Part shown: positions 1-7,902 of the stretch, piece by piece
How the letters are laid out: each line of letters begins with the position of its first letter
Position numbering within the stretch: the first letter of the stretch is position 1
Source: Rhizobium grahamii CCGE 502
GTDB lineage: Bacteria; Pseudomonadota; Alphaproteobacteria; Rhizobiales; Rhizobiaceae
Assembly (NCBI RefSeq): GCF_000298315.2
Contig: NZ_AEYE02000022.1
Location: 121,655 to 185,654 of the forward strand
Direction of reading: 5' to 3'
Length of the DNA: 64,000 nucleotides
Translations under genes and position numbers: made by a program
Notes under the pieces: model-generated
Databases searched by the model: none
Told to the model about the DNA's origin: nothing
Seen by the model: only the letters and a program-made list of their open reading frames with translations

Positions 1-697
1 CGCCGTCGTGCATGGGGTAGTCGACCAGCCGGGTGTGTCGCTTGACCGAGACACGGTGCAAGGCGGTATCGAGGTAAGCCTCCGTTGCGGCCGCATCCTG
101 GAAATAGCTGAGATAGTCACCGACATAGGCGAAGAGTTCGACCAGGGAGACGCCAAGATCGGAGGGCAGGCGCTCCGTCCAGGCGGTATTGCGTGCGCTG
201 ACAAAGTCGAGAAGCATCCGCCTGAAGCTCTGGTAATCGCGCGCAAGATAGTCGAGGGCAGGTTCTTCCACGGCGGCCTCAGTACAGTCGCAGTCGCTTC
301 GGCAATCGAAGGGCGACGGGCAGGCTGCCTTGAAACCGAAGCTTACCTCGCTGAGTTCCATATCCACTGCCGGATGCTGCACGCCCACGGCGTAGGTCGA
401 AAAATCGCCCTCGGCACTCAGCATCAGGATCACCGACTTTGGTGCCGCCGCCGGCAGGACGATCGACTCCACAGTTATCCCGGTGATGCGGATGCCACCC
501 GTAATGCTGAAATGGCTCTTGTCGAGAACCGGCGAAGCTGGCCTCGCTTTTACAAAAGTGACAGTGAGCTGGCGCGTGCCCGGCGTGCGCGTGTATTCGA
601 CGAAATCAATGCCGTTCAGCGGATGGGCAGTGCTCGCAAGCATCCCGCGACGCTTGTCCTCCCCGCAGTCGATCAACCCCTGCCGCAAGCGTGTCAT
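1..697 (-). CDS. eCIS baseplate assembly protein (Afp11-like), 3' end cut by window edge
   Basis: This is the N-terminal 232 or so residues of a large baseplate protein; the rest lies beyond the left edge. I read it directly on the minus strand from an ATG at 697. About residues 145-232 carry the pattern LARDYQSFRRML...PSDLGVSLVELFAYVGDYLSYFQD...VSVKRHTRLVDYPMHDG, which is typical of the putative baseplate assembly family seen in Afp/PVC-type systems. It would build the wedge that attaches the tail tube and sheath to the spike. It lies 10 bases downstream of the gp25-like gene in the same operon. I am sure of the family, less so of whether it is the Afp11 or the Afp12 equivalent. Confidence 0.85.
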   Translation of the reverse strand, partial: MTRLRQGLIDCGEDKRRGMLASTAHPLNGIDFVEYTRTPGTRQLTVTFVKARPASPVLDKSHFSITGGIRITGITVESIVLPAAAPKSVILMLSAEGDFSTYAVGVQHPAVDMELSEVSFGFKAACPSPFDCRSDCDCTEAAVEEPALDYLARDYQSFRRMLLDFVSARNTAWTERLPSDLGVSLVELFAYVGDYLSYFQDAAATEAYLDTALHRVSVKRHTRLVDYPMHDG

Positions 698-707
698 TGC
701 CCCCTCC

Positions 708-1082
708 TCAGCCGGACTGTCGCACGAACAGGTCGAGACGGCGTTCGCCAGTGTCGATCCGCACATAGGAAATTTCGATCTCGAGGGTGGAGTCGTCTGC
801 GCGAACCCCGACGGATTCGATCGTGATGACTGTATCGAGCCACCGGATCAGCGAGCCGTGAACGAGAGCCTCAACGGCTGCGACCAGCGCATCCGAAGAG
901 GGCGCAAAAACGAGTTGCTTCAACCCGCAGCCAAAATCCGGTCTGTTGACCCGCTCGCCAGGTTCGGTGAAAAGGACGAGCTTGATCATGTCCTTGATGT
1001 GATCGTCGTCGTCGGTCGTTCGCGTCCGCCCTTGCGCGTCGATGCCGAATGGAACGTCGAGATGGCGGGAAAAAGCGTTCAT
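708..1082 (-). CDS. gp25-like baseplate wedge protein (Afp9-like)
   Basis: This 124-residue protein matches the gp25/GpW family of baseplate wedge proteins in length and pattern. It has DDDDHIKDMIKLVLFTEPGERV near residues 24-45, then NRPDFGCGL and an EISYVRIDTGERR C-terminal strand. In contractile tails gp25 nucleates sheath assembly on the baseplate. The upstream gene ends 3 bases before it and the downstream baseplate gene starts 10 bases after it, so all three are translated from one message. The family assignment is firm; its role here is inferred from the family. Confidence 0.9.
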   Translation of the reverse strand: MNAFSRHLDVPFGIDAQGRTRTTDDDDHIKDMIKLVLFTEPGERVNRPDFGCGLKQLVFAPSSDALVAAVEALVHGSLIRWLDTVITIESVGVRADDSTLEIEISYVRIDTGERRLDLFVRQSG

Positions 1083-1085
1083 TGG

Positions 1086-1373
1086 TCATATCACCTCGAT
1101 GGTGTTGACGCGGATCGTTGTGCCGCCGATCGCAGGCATCAGCTTGAAGGATTCCGGATGGGCGGCGAGATGCAGCACAACGCCACGAGCGATCGCGACG
1201 AACATACGGCGCCGCGCGCGTACGTCCCGGTCCGTGTTCGACGTCGAAAGAGGCTCCAGATCGTCGAGCACCAGGAGCTTGTTCAGTTCCTTCTCCATTG
1301 CTTCGGCCATCGAGTTGACGAAGCTGGTGGCATCGGTTGGATCGGACGTGAAATTCCCTGGTTTGATCGCCAT
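1086..1373 (-). CDS. Small conserved eCIS-operon protein, function unknown
   Basis: This 95-residue ORF sits tightly between the spike gene and the gp25-like gene. It begins MAIKPGNFTSDPTDATSF, has a charged helical middle (AEAMEKELNKLL) and ends in a hydrophobic strand. Its position is where many eCIS loci encode the PAAR-like spike tip. However, I see no PAAR repeats or glycine pattern, so I do not call it PAAR. The spacing (3 and 9 bases to its neighbours) and full codon use support a real gene. It is probably a small structural or assembly protein, but that is position-based inference only. Confidence 0.7.
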   Translation of the reverse strand: MAIKPGNFTSDPTDATSFVNSMAEAMEKELNKLLVLDDLEPLSTSNTDRDVRARRRMFVAIARGVVLHLAAHPESFKLMPAIGGTTIRVNTIEVI

Positions 1374-1382
1374 CGTGAACCC

Positions 1383-2096
1383 CTAATCCAGTGTGACCTT
1401 GGTTGAGAGAAGAGACGGCGGTGGGGGCATCATCTGGACCACAGACGGTGCCGGCGTCACGGGAAGGATCCCTGCCGCCATCTGCCCCACGTGCAAGTGC
1501 GTGTTGAAGATTGTCACCAGCGTGTTCAGATAGGTCATCAGCTGGTCGCCATGGACCGCCGGATGAAATGCCACCGGGCTGCCCTCGAAAATCTTGCTGC
1601 TTTCGAAGACAACCTTGGCGACACCGCGCACGGTCACGGTCGATTGTTTGACATCGAGCACGATCTGGTTGGCCCCGGCCGGATCCGAGAGAGTGATCGT
1701 CTGTTGCTTGTCATCAAGCGCGATGGTCAGCCCGAGATCGCTGCGCCAGACCTTGGTCATGGGATCGGGTGGAGAGGCGGGTGGTGCCATGGGGGCCTCG
1801 GCCACACCCCAATAGCAGCCGGCAAAAATTGGTCGCGAAATGTCCCCGCCTTCGAACTCGATCCATACACCGGCACCGACCGGCGGCAGCGAGAAGAAGC
1901 CTGATGTCGTTCCCGCGTAGGGCGCACAGGGGGTTGCCCAGCCCGTCTCGAAATCCTCGAGCAGCGACGGAATGCGCGCCTTGATGCGGCCAAGCCTGCT
2001 TGGATCATTCACATCAGTCGCAATCCCGCGATACTTGCCATAGAAGCGCTCGTAGTGGGCTTGGCTTTGATCGGCGGCGGCCTGGAAATCGTGCAC
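1383..2096 (-). CDS. eCIS spike protein, gp5/GpV-like OB-fold (Afp8-like, C-terminal part)
   Basis: This 237-residue protein has the OB-fold signature of phage gpV/gp5 spikes near residues 20-100: YRGIATDVNDPSRLGRIKAR, then GFFSLPPVGAGVWIEFEGGD and ISRPIFAGCYWG. The second half is beta-rich (TVTVRGVAKVVFES), as expected of the trimeric needle. In Afp8 and VgrG the hub and spike are fused; here the gp27-like hub is the separate upstream gene. The N-terminus (HDFQAAADQSQAHYERFYGKY) supports the chosen ATG. It would form the membrane-piercing tip of the tube. Confidence 0.85.
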   Translation of the reverse strand: MHDFQAAADQSQAHYERFYGKYRGIATDVNDPSRLGRIKARIPSLLEDFETGWATPCAPYAGTTSGFFSLPPVGAGVWIEFEGGDISRPIFAGCYWGVAEAPMAPPASPPDPMTKVWRSDLGLTIALDDKQQTITLSDPAGANQIVLDVKQSTVTVRGVAKVVFESSKIFEGSPVAFHPAVHGDQLMTYLNTLVTIFNTHLHVGQMAAGILPVTPAPSVVQMMPPPPSLLSTKVTLD

Positions 2097-2108
2097 GTCC
2101 TGCTCCTC

Positions 2109-3242
2109 TCATGCAATCGCGGCAAAGGGGTCGATGAAGATCTCGGCGCCTGTCAGACCGACAGCGTTGCGCCAACCGGTGAAGCTCTGGGCGTAATCGT
2201 CGCGCGATATCCTGTGGGTGACGGAATCGACGTAATAGAGGCCGCTGTTTTCCCGCCCCGCGCCGCGCACCAGCACGGTTTGCCCGCATCGCAAGGCTCT
2301 TGCGAATTTGATCCCGTCCACCTCGCCTTGGCAGCTGACGGAGCGGCTCGAGGCGGTTGCCCTGGCAAGCGCCGATGACTGCGCCTCCTGCGGGCTAGCC
2401 GCGTCTGTCGCAGATATCCGGTCGACCGGCGGAGGCAGGATGCGCAGGAGATTGGGTTCCATGCCCATTGGCATTTCGGTCGCAGCCGGAGCGATATAGG
2501 GCAGAGGCAGGCGTGTCTTCGGCTCTGAGGTAAAGCCCTGCATCGCGACCGGTCGCTGCATGTCGTTGAAGGCATTGAAGGAGCGAAGGTTGGTCTGGCG
2601 TCCGAAGTCGATCGAAAGCACGCCCTGTGGCACCGGCTGGCTCAGCGGCAGTCGAAAGTGTCCCATGTCAAGGCCACTGAACGGTTCGGGGGCGACGAAC
2701 AGATCGAAGCCGTTTCGATGGGCGAGCTGGCTGAGGTAGACGGAATCCGAACTGCGCTGGGTGGTCGTCGTGTCGAGCGTCGTGCGTTGCGGTGGGGTCG
2801 GCAACACATCGGGAATTATGCCGTAGCTGGCCAAGATCGCGGTGGCGACGACGCTGTCCGGGCAGTTCGGCCATGTCTTGGGTGCGCGGCGCTGCCCCAT
2901 GAGGGTCCCGAGCGCGTCGGCGGCAACAACTTCCAGAATAGACCTGCCGGGATCGTTGCCGGCAAGGAGCCGCGTCTCCGTGACATAGGCGTTGACGAGC
3001 GCGAAGGGAACAGGAAGGCCAAGGGCCAGCCGGATGGTGAGGGGCGTGTTTGGCCGGAAGATCGGAAGTGCCGCCGCATCGTAATCGCCCATCACATTGC
3101 GGCTGAGGTCGAAACTCAGCCTCACCATGGACGCGCGGCCGATCGCCGTTTCCACCTCGATCAGGCTCAGTGCTTCGATCAGCAGGCGCGGCAGCGGCGC
3201 CTTGGCAATCTGGACCAGGAAGAAGGACGGCAGGATCGTCAT
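2109..3242 (-). CDS. eCIS hub protein, gp27/gpD-like (VgrG N-terminal module)
   Basis: This 377-residue protein resembles phage late-control protein D and the gp27-like half of VgrG/Afp8. It has an N-terminal beta domain with PNTPLTIRLALG, a middle DSVYLSQLAHRNGFDLFVAPEP segment typical of the hub fold, and a C-terminal LVRGAGRENSGLYYVDSVTHRI strand pattern. It would form the trimeric adaptor between inner tube and spike. Its start overlaps the stop of the LysM gene by 4 bases (ATGA), and the separate gp5-like spike gene follows 12 bases downstream. Family-level confidence is high. Confidence 0.85.
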   Translation of the reverse strand: MTILPSFFLVQIAKAPLPRLLIEALSLIEVETAIGRASMVRLSFDLSRNVMGDYDAAALPIFRPNTPLTIRLALGLPVPFALVNAYVTETRLLAGNDPGRSILEVVAADALGTLMGQRRAPKTWPNCPDSVVATAILASYGIIPDVLPTPPQRTTLDTTTTQRSSDSVYLSQLAHRNGFDLFVAPEPFSGLDMGHFRLPLSQPVPQGVLSIDFGRQTNLRSFNAFNDMQRPVAMQGFTSEPKTRLPLPYIAPAATEMPMGMEPNLLRILPPPVDRISATDAASPQEAQSSALARATASSRSVSCQGEVDGIKFARALRCGQTVLVRGAGRENSGLYYVDSVTHRISRDDYAQSFTGWRNAVGLTGAEIFIDPFAAIA

Positions 3243-3526
3243 GCGAGATCTCCGGGCGAGGGAACGGCGATGATCGCACCGGGTTGATCCGTCAGGTCGA
3301 CCGGGCGCATTACCCGGTTGATGTCGCAGAGTTGCCAGAACCGTTCGGGATCGCCGAGCGTCGAAGCGCTTGCCAGATCCGGCCTGTCCCCGCTGCCGAC
3401 CACATAGCTTCGGCTCCCCGTCGTTGCGGGAATGAAGCGCATGCGCTTGTAGCGGATCACCCTTCCATCGGCGTCTGTATACTCCGCCTCGGGAATGGAT
3501 TCATAACGGCTGCCTCTGAAGAACAT
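3239..3526 (-). CDS. LysM-type small tail protein
   Basis: This 95-residue protein contains a LysM/tail protein X-like stretch: YVVGSGDRPDLASASTLGDPERFWQLCDIN followed by PGAIIAVPSPG. That matches the pattern 'single-step peptidoglycan-binding domain, proline-glycine end'. In Afp-type systems a LysM module belongs to Afp7, which links tube and hub. Here it is a separate gene, directly after the CIS tube-like gene and overlapping the hub gene by four bases. It would strengthen the baseplate centre rather than bind peptidoglycan in transit; that is inference from family placement. Confidence 0.8.
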   Translation of the reverse strand: MFFRGSRYESIPEAEYTDADGRVIRYKRMRFIPATTGSRSYVVGSGDRPDLASASTLGDPERFWQLCDINRVMRPVDLTDQPGAIIAVPSPGDLA

Positions 3527-3536
3527 CGTAACCCTC

Positions 3537-4184
3537 CTATGGAACCAAAGCCTGAAGGCCGGAGCGGGCGCCGAATGTCTCTTGTGCGGCCATCGCCTGC
3601 TTCTGCGTGAGTGCTGCGAGGTACACGAAATAACCGGGGTCCAGGACGCTGAGGTCGCGATAGGTGAGCACCTTCAGTGTCACGTCTGCCCGGGCCCTGA
3701 TAGGATTGAGCGACTGGTCGAAGGCTTCCTCACGAACCGACAGGCTTTCAAGGCGAACAGGCAGGACGCGGTGCGCTCCCCAGACGAGGAAAGCCATGGG
3801 AGCGTTTTCCGCCAGGATGAAAGCACCGCCCGCAAGGGCGATCACCTCGTTGGCCAACACCATGGAATAGGCGGGGTAGACCAGCTTTTCGAGCGCTGCG
3901 AGCGCCGGATGGAGACCAGTGGCGACGGTGACGCCGTTCTGCGCCGGCTTTTCGAGCTGGTCGGCTGCATCGATGTCGACCGAAAAAGTCAACGTTTCGT
4001 CGGGCGGGCCGTTGAGGCGGCGGGCGTCGCCACGCCCTCCACCCGAGGCCGAACGCGCGGCAATCGAGCGTGTGACCTCGTCAGGATTGTACTGGAAGGC
4101 AACGACAATAGGCAGCGGATCGGGCGGCTGGAACGCGACGATTCCGCCTTTCTGCACCTTTGGCCATCGCGGCGATGCGGTCAT
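3537..4184 (-). CDS. Contractile injection system tube/cap protein (Afp7 N-terminal-like)
   Basis: This 215-residue protein matches the N-terminal domain of Afp7-like proteins (the CIS tube family). Marks are VAFQYNPDEVTRSI near residues 30-43, PDETLTFSVDIDAADQLE near 60-77, a PALAALEKLVYPAYS segment, and LRVLTYRDLS-like beta strands near the end. The family sits between inner tube and hub. It is followed by the small LysM gene, which together would make a full Afp7 split over two genes. Upstream lie the two DUF4157 genes. Confidence 0.82.
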   Translation of the reverse strand: MTASPRWPKVQKGGIVAFQPPDPLPIVVAFQYNPDEVTRSIAARSASGGGRGDARRLNGPPDETLTFSVDIDAADQLEKPAQNGVTVATGLHPALAALEKLVYPAYSMVLANEVIALAGGAFILAENAPMAFLVWGAHRVLPVRLESLSVREEAFDQSLNPIRARADVTLKVLTYRDLSVLDPGYFVYLAALTQKQAMAAQETFGARSGLQALVP

Positions 4185-4194
4185 TGTCCTGCTC

Positions 4195-5784
4195 CTATGG
4201 TGCGGCGGGTTGCTTCTTCAGGCCGAGCGATTTGATCAGCATCTTTGCAAGCCCGGGTACATTCTTTGGCCAGTAGACATTCTCGAAGTGGGCGATCGCT
4301 TCGAGTGCTGTCGACAGAGACGAGGTCGGTGCCTGCTCGGACGGTTTAACCGGCAATGACTTGTCCCAATGCATCGCTGCATAGGCGAGATAAATCCCGT
4401 CCGCGGCAAGCCGTCCGGCCTGGGCCTTGAAGACGGGGCTCGTCGTGTCGAGCGCAAATCCCTGTCGTCCAATTTCCGCAGCAAGTTCCGCCACTGCCCC
4501 CGCAAGGACTGGCTCGATTGCCAGGAACGATGCAACGAAGCCTCGTCCTGGCGACCCCTTACCGGCGGAACCGGTGAAGAAACGGAGCGACCAGTTTTCT
4601 GTCGGGTGCCCGGCACCGGTATGGCCCCATACGCTGACATTGCCGACCCCGGCGTCGACCAGTGTGTCGCGGACAACGGCGGCAAGGGAATCCGTTCCAC
4701 CACGCTCGAACGAGCCCCTGCGGTAAACGTCTTCCTTGGTCGACCCCAGATTTTCCGTGACACCCTTCGCGGAGCTGCAGGTGTAAAGAATGATCCTCGC
4801 CGTCTTCGAAAGGAACGGCGCAATCGTCCTGAAGATGCCTGGCGCGTTGGACGACGTCACGTTGAGGCTGCACCAGCTGGGCGTGCCGTGCGCGAAGATA
4901 GCGAGCGACTTGATCCTGTCTGGCGTTGCAGTGGCGGCTGTTGCGCCTGTCGGAGGTACCTTCGCAAGCGCTCTCCCGATCACGCCCGCAAGGCGTGGAA
5001 CGACGTCCTGGATGCGGCTCGTGCCGTCTGTCTTCGTGCCGCGAATGGACTTGCCGAACACTAGCGACGTGGCATCAAACCGGTCGTCCTTGATCCCTAT
5101 CCCCTGTTCGCGCGCCGCAAATGCATCGGCAAGTGCCTGCGACATTGGCTGAGGCTTCTTGATGAGGTCGAAATCAGGATCGAAGAAGGCGAGGCTATAG
5201 CCGTCATTGAATTCCTCTGAGCGCAGTTTCTTACCGAGGTCGATGTCCGGGTCGCCTGCGACGGTGTCGCGGCGGACGATGCCGTCGGCCTGCTGCACAG
5301 TGTGGGCCAGTTCATGCGCGATCAGCTGGCGGCCCTCGAGGCTCGCAGGACGGTATTGGCCGGGAGCAAAGCCGATGTGCCGGCCGACGGTATAGGCCCG
5401 GGCTCCTATATGATCGGCGGCGCGCGCAGCAGGCCCGTCAGCATGGAGGCGCACCGCTGACAGGTCGCTGCCGAACCGCGGCTCGAAATAGGATCGCTCT
5501 GATGGGCTGAGCGGCATGCCCGGCCAGGAGGTAACCGCACTCTCGGCTGCCTCGGCTCCGGCGGTCGCAGCGTCGGGCGGGGCTGATCGATGGACTGTCG
5601 GAAGGGTCGCCGACGCTGTGACGCCTGCACTTCGACCCGAAATCACCCGCTTCGCGGCTGCCTCGGCCTCGTGTTCCAGGGCATCATTGGTCGCCCCGAG
5701 TTTCGCCTTGCGCTGAACGATCGGACGCTTGGCCGGGGTAGACCGGCAACGGCTGGCGCAAAGGGGGGCGTGCGTTGCCGTCAT
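4195..5784 (-). CDS. DUF4157 protein, likely eCIS cargo, with His/Cys-dyad domain
   Basis: This 529-residue protein starts at 5784, where a GGGAGG ribosome site precedes the ATG; the open frame extends further upstream only as a shadow of the next gene. Residues 90-168 are a DUF4157 domain: SPSERSYFEPRFGSDL, AYTVGRHIGFAPGQY and HELAHTVQQ with the HExxH site at 157-161. DUF4157 is known as a common N-terminal module of eCIS-associated toxins. The C-terminal part has IFAHG (His299) and ILYTCSSA (Cys336) after hydrophobic strands. That spacing recalls clan CD (caspase-like or DUF4347-like) folds; this reading is tentative. It sits between structural genes, so it is probably loaded into the particle. 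Confidence 0.85.
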   Translation of the reverse strand: MTATHAPLCASRCRSTPAKRPIVQRKAKLGATNDALEHEAEAAAKRVISGRSAGVTASATLPTVHRSAPPDAATAGAEAAESAVTSWPGMPLSPSERSYFEPRFGSDLSAVRLHADGPAARAADHIGARAYTVGRHIGFAPGQYRPASLEGRQLIAHELAHTVQQADGIVRRDTVAGDPDIDLGKKLRSEEFNDGYSLAFFDPDFDLIKKPQPMSQALADAFAAREQGIGIKDDRFDATSLVFGKSIRGTKTDGTSRIQDVVPRLAGVIGRALAKVPPTGATAATATPDRIKSLAIFAHGTPSWCSLNVTSSNAPGIFRTIAPFLSKTARIILYTCSSAKGVTENLGSTKEDVYRRGSFERGGTDSLAAVVRDTLVDAGVGNVSVWGHTGAGHPTENWSLRFFTGSAGKGSPGRGFVASFLAIEPVLAGAVAELAAEIGRQGFALDTTSPVFKAQAGRLAADGIYLAYAAMHWDKSLPVKPSEQAPTSSLSTALEAIAHFENVYWPKNVPGLAKMLIKSLGLKKQPAAP

Positions 5785-5827
5785 GGTTCCCTCCCTTCGC
5801 CTGTCCTGGACGTCATCCCCATGATCG

Positions 5828-7657
5828 CTACCTGCTGTAAACAAAGTTGAGCCCGATCCGGGCGAAGTGCAGCTTGTCAGCGTCGTCGCTGAAAGCCTTG
5901 CCGAGTGCCGCGTCGAGTTCGAGCCCGACCCGGCGGCCCTTTCGCATGTCGTCGAAAATCCCGATCCTCGCGCCAACCTCGCCGTAGGCTTCCTTGTCGG
6001 GCCAGACGATGCCACCGACGCCCGCAAAGACACCCACCTTGGCGCCCCAGCTGGACGGATGGGTCTGTGCGGAAAGGCCGAGCCGCGCTCCGAAGAGTAG
6101 CGCGTCACGATTTTTTTCGGGGGCCCTGAGATAGAGGGCGTGCAATCCCGCCTCGAGGTTGAACCGCCGGTTCGTATCGAACGGTAACGCGGCGTCCACG
6201 CCCGCCTCCAGGGTATAGCCCTGGCCAAGATTGCCTGAAAATCCGCCGACGCCCAGCGTGAAGCGCGCCTCGACCGGAAGCCCCCGGGCCCTGGCGAGGT
6301 CGACCTTGCAGCTCGCGCCAAGCGCTGCCTGGACAAAGACCTGCGCAAACTGGAAATGGCGTTCATGGAAGGCTGCAAGCCTGCCATAGGTGTATTGCGA
6401 CCCCATGCGGGTAAAGTCAGTCCTGACCCGCTCATCGCGCGCCCATGCCGGAGTGCGGGCTCGGTAGGCAGCATTGGTCTCGCGATATTCGTCGCCGACG
6501 CCGAGACGCTGGTGGCCGCCTTCGTGCACCGTCGTCCCCGGGTTGAAGTCCGGGGCACAGATCGTTCCCGCATCGGCTCGTCCGCCGCGATTGACGACAT
6601 TGATGGTAACGTCGGGATTGGTGGGGGTCTGGCTGACCTCTACCCGGATCGGGATGTCGCGGCCCGCACACGGGTTCTTGCAGCCGGAGACCCTCAGCTT
6701 GAACCAGCCGTTCAGGCCGTCCTGCGCTGTTTCAACCACCTCATTGGCGATCTCCGCAAGCCGGGCTGGACTGACGAGAGGGGCAGGTCCGGCACCTCCG
6801 CTCGAACATATGCCGGCGGTTCCCGACGACGGGGCTGCGACAAAATTAATGCGAAACGGCAGACGCACGACGCAGTTCTTGGGATCGTAGATAACATTGA
6901 CGGTTTCATCGCTGATGGTCATCTGGGCCTGGGTGGCCGTGGCCGGAGCAATCTCCTGCCGCCTCACGCTTCCGGTGAAGGTCCCGTCAGGCTGCAAGGT
7001 CGGTGCGCCGGAAACGGTGTTCAAAAAGGCCGTGCTGCCGCCGCCGCTCGTATCGACAGGCACGAGGCCAGCTGGTTGCCGTCTGATCGTCCGGCCGGAT
7101 TGCTGCACGACATGGGCAAGTTCATGGGCAAGCAGGGCATTGCCGCTCTCGCCCCTTCCAAACGCAATCGAGGAGCCAAGCGTGTAGGCTTTGGCGCCGA
7201 TCCCGTCGGCGGCGCGCTCGGCTGCTTCTCCGCGGTGAAGTCGCACCTCAGAGAAATCATGGCCGAAACGGGGTTCGAAATAGGACCGCTGCTGAGGTGT
7301 GAGCGGCGTGCCGCCGCTTCTGACCGCAGTAGCTGCGTTATCAACGGATGACTGTCTGGCCGCGGAGCCGCCCTTGCGGCGGAGCATCGCGTCCTCGGCC
7401 TCGCAATGGGCGCATTTCCGGCGAATGGCGTGCCGTTCCTCATCCTCGCAGGCGCTGCATTTGCGTTGGGCGAGTGAAACCGAGCGTGAGAGTTTCGAAA
7501 CGCTTGCACCCGAGACGACCTCGGCCGCGGCGCGATCGGCTTCGTGCTCGAGCGGATCGTTCGCAGAGCCGAGCTTGACTTTTCGCTGCAGCATCGGTTT
7601 TGCGCCGGGCTGGGGCGTTTTGTAAGCAGTCTGCGGGATGGCATGGGCCTGCATCAT
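5828..7657 (-). CDS. DUF4157 protein with M64/metzincin-like motif and barrel-like tail, likely eCIS cargo
   Basis: This 609-residue protein starts at 7657 in a TGATG overlap with the small upstream gene, after a GGAGGA site. Residues 67-85 carry two CxxC pairs (CSAC, CAHC), common before DUF4157. Residues 118-192 are DUF4157, with HELAH at 178-182. A second zinc-type motif lies at 378-390: HEGGH followed by GVGDEY, matching HExxHxxGxxD and resembling M64 peptidases, with a possible Met-turn at Met418. From about 450 to the end it is made of alternating amphipathic strands rich in Gly and aromatics (e.g. TLEAGVDAALPF, FGARLGLSAQ), as in outer-membrane barrels. It is probably a toxin or effector; the barrel reading is inference. 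Confidence 0.85.
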   Translation of the reverse strand: MMQAHAIPQTAYKTPQPGAKPMLQRKVKLGSANDPLEHEADRAAAEVVSGASVSKLSRSVSLAQRKCSACEDEERHAIRRKCAHCEAEDAMLRRKGGSAARQSSVDNAATAVRSGGTPLTPQQRSYFEPRFGHDFSEVRLHRGEAAERAADGIGAKAYTLGSSIAFGRGESGNALLAHELAHVVQQSGRTIRRQPAGLVPVDTSGGGSTAFLNTVSGAPTLQPDGTFTGSVRRQEIAPATATQAQMTISDETVNVIYDPKNCVVRLPFRINFVAAPSSGTAGICSSGGAGPAPLVSPARLAEIANEVVETAQDGLNGWFKLRVSGCKNPCAGRDIPIRVEVSQTPTNPDVTINVVNRGGRADAGTICAPDFNPGTTVHEGGHQRLGVGDEYRETNAAYRARTPAWARDERVRTDFTRMGSQYTYGRLAAFHERHFQFAQVFVQAALGASCKVDLARARGLPVEARFTLGVGGFSGNLGQGYTLEAGVDAALPFDTNRRFNLEAGLHALYLRAPEKNRDALLFGARLGLSAQTHPSSWGAKVGVFAGVGGIVWPDKEAYGEVGARIGIFDDMRKGRRVGLELDAALGKAFSDDADKLHFARIGLNFVYSR

Positions 7658-7902
7658 CACGTCATCCTCCGCAGTGCGCGGGCAATTTCGCGTCTGATTA
7701 CATCGGTCAAATGCGGCATGCCCGTATCGCTCCCGATGCGCACGGTGAGCGCATCGATACGGATCCGGCGCCCGGGAGCGGTCCCCGGTCCAACACTGTC
7801 GCCTGCCTGAGAAATACCGTCGATCACGGCGCCGGTGATTCCTCGTGCGTAGGCACCGCCCCCCTTGATCGCTCCGACATGACGCTGCGGTTCTTTTGTC
7901 AC
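7657..7902 (-). CDS. Small protein between eCIS ATPase and DUF4157 cargo genes
   Basis: This 81-residue protein starts at a GTG at 7902 that overlaps the ATPase stop (GTGA), and its own stop overlaps the start of the DUF4157 gene (TGATG). The N-terminal half is glycine-rich (GAIKGGGAYARGITGAVIDGI). The C-terminal half is a basic strand-helix unit (RRIRIDALTVRIG, then LTDVIRREIARALRRM). I do not recognise a family. Its coupling to both ATPase and cargo suggests an adaptor or chaperone, but nothing in the sequence proves that. A longer reading frame upstream is only overlap with the ATPase gene. Confidence 0.65.
   Translation of the reverse strand: MTKEPQRHVGAIKGGGAYARGITGAVIDGISQAGDSVGPGTAPGRRIRIDALTVRIGSDTGMPHLTDVIRREIARALRRMT

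Noticed and set aside
1086-1373. PAAR spike-tip protein
   Set aside because: Position fits, but the sequence has no PAAR repeats or glycine pattern.
8-3610. Several plus-strand open frames opposite the eCIS genes
   Set aside because: They lack families and sit on the complement of well conserved genes; typical of high-GC shadows.
5785-6600. Long upstream extension of the second DUF4157 frame
   Set aside because: It overlaps the other DUF4157 gene in another frame and has no family; a clear ribosome site precedes 5784.
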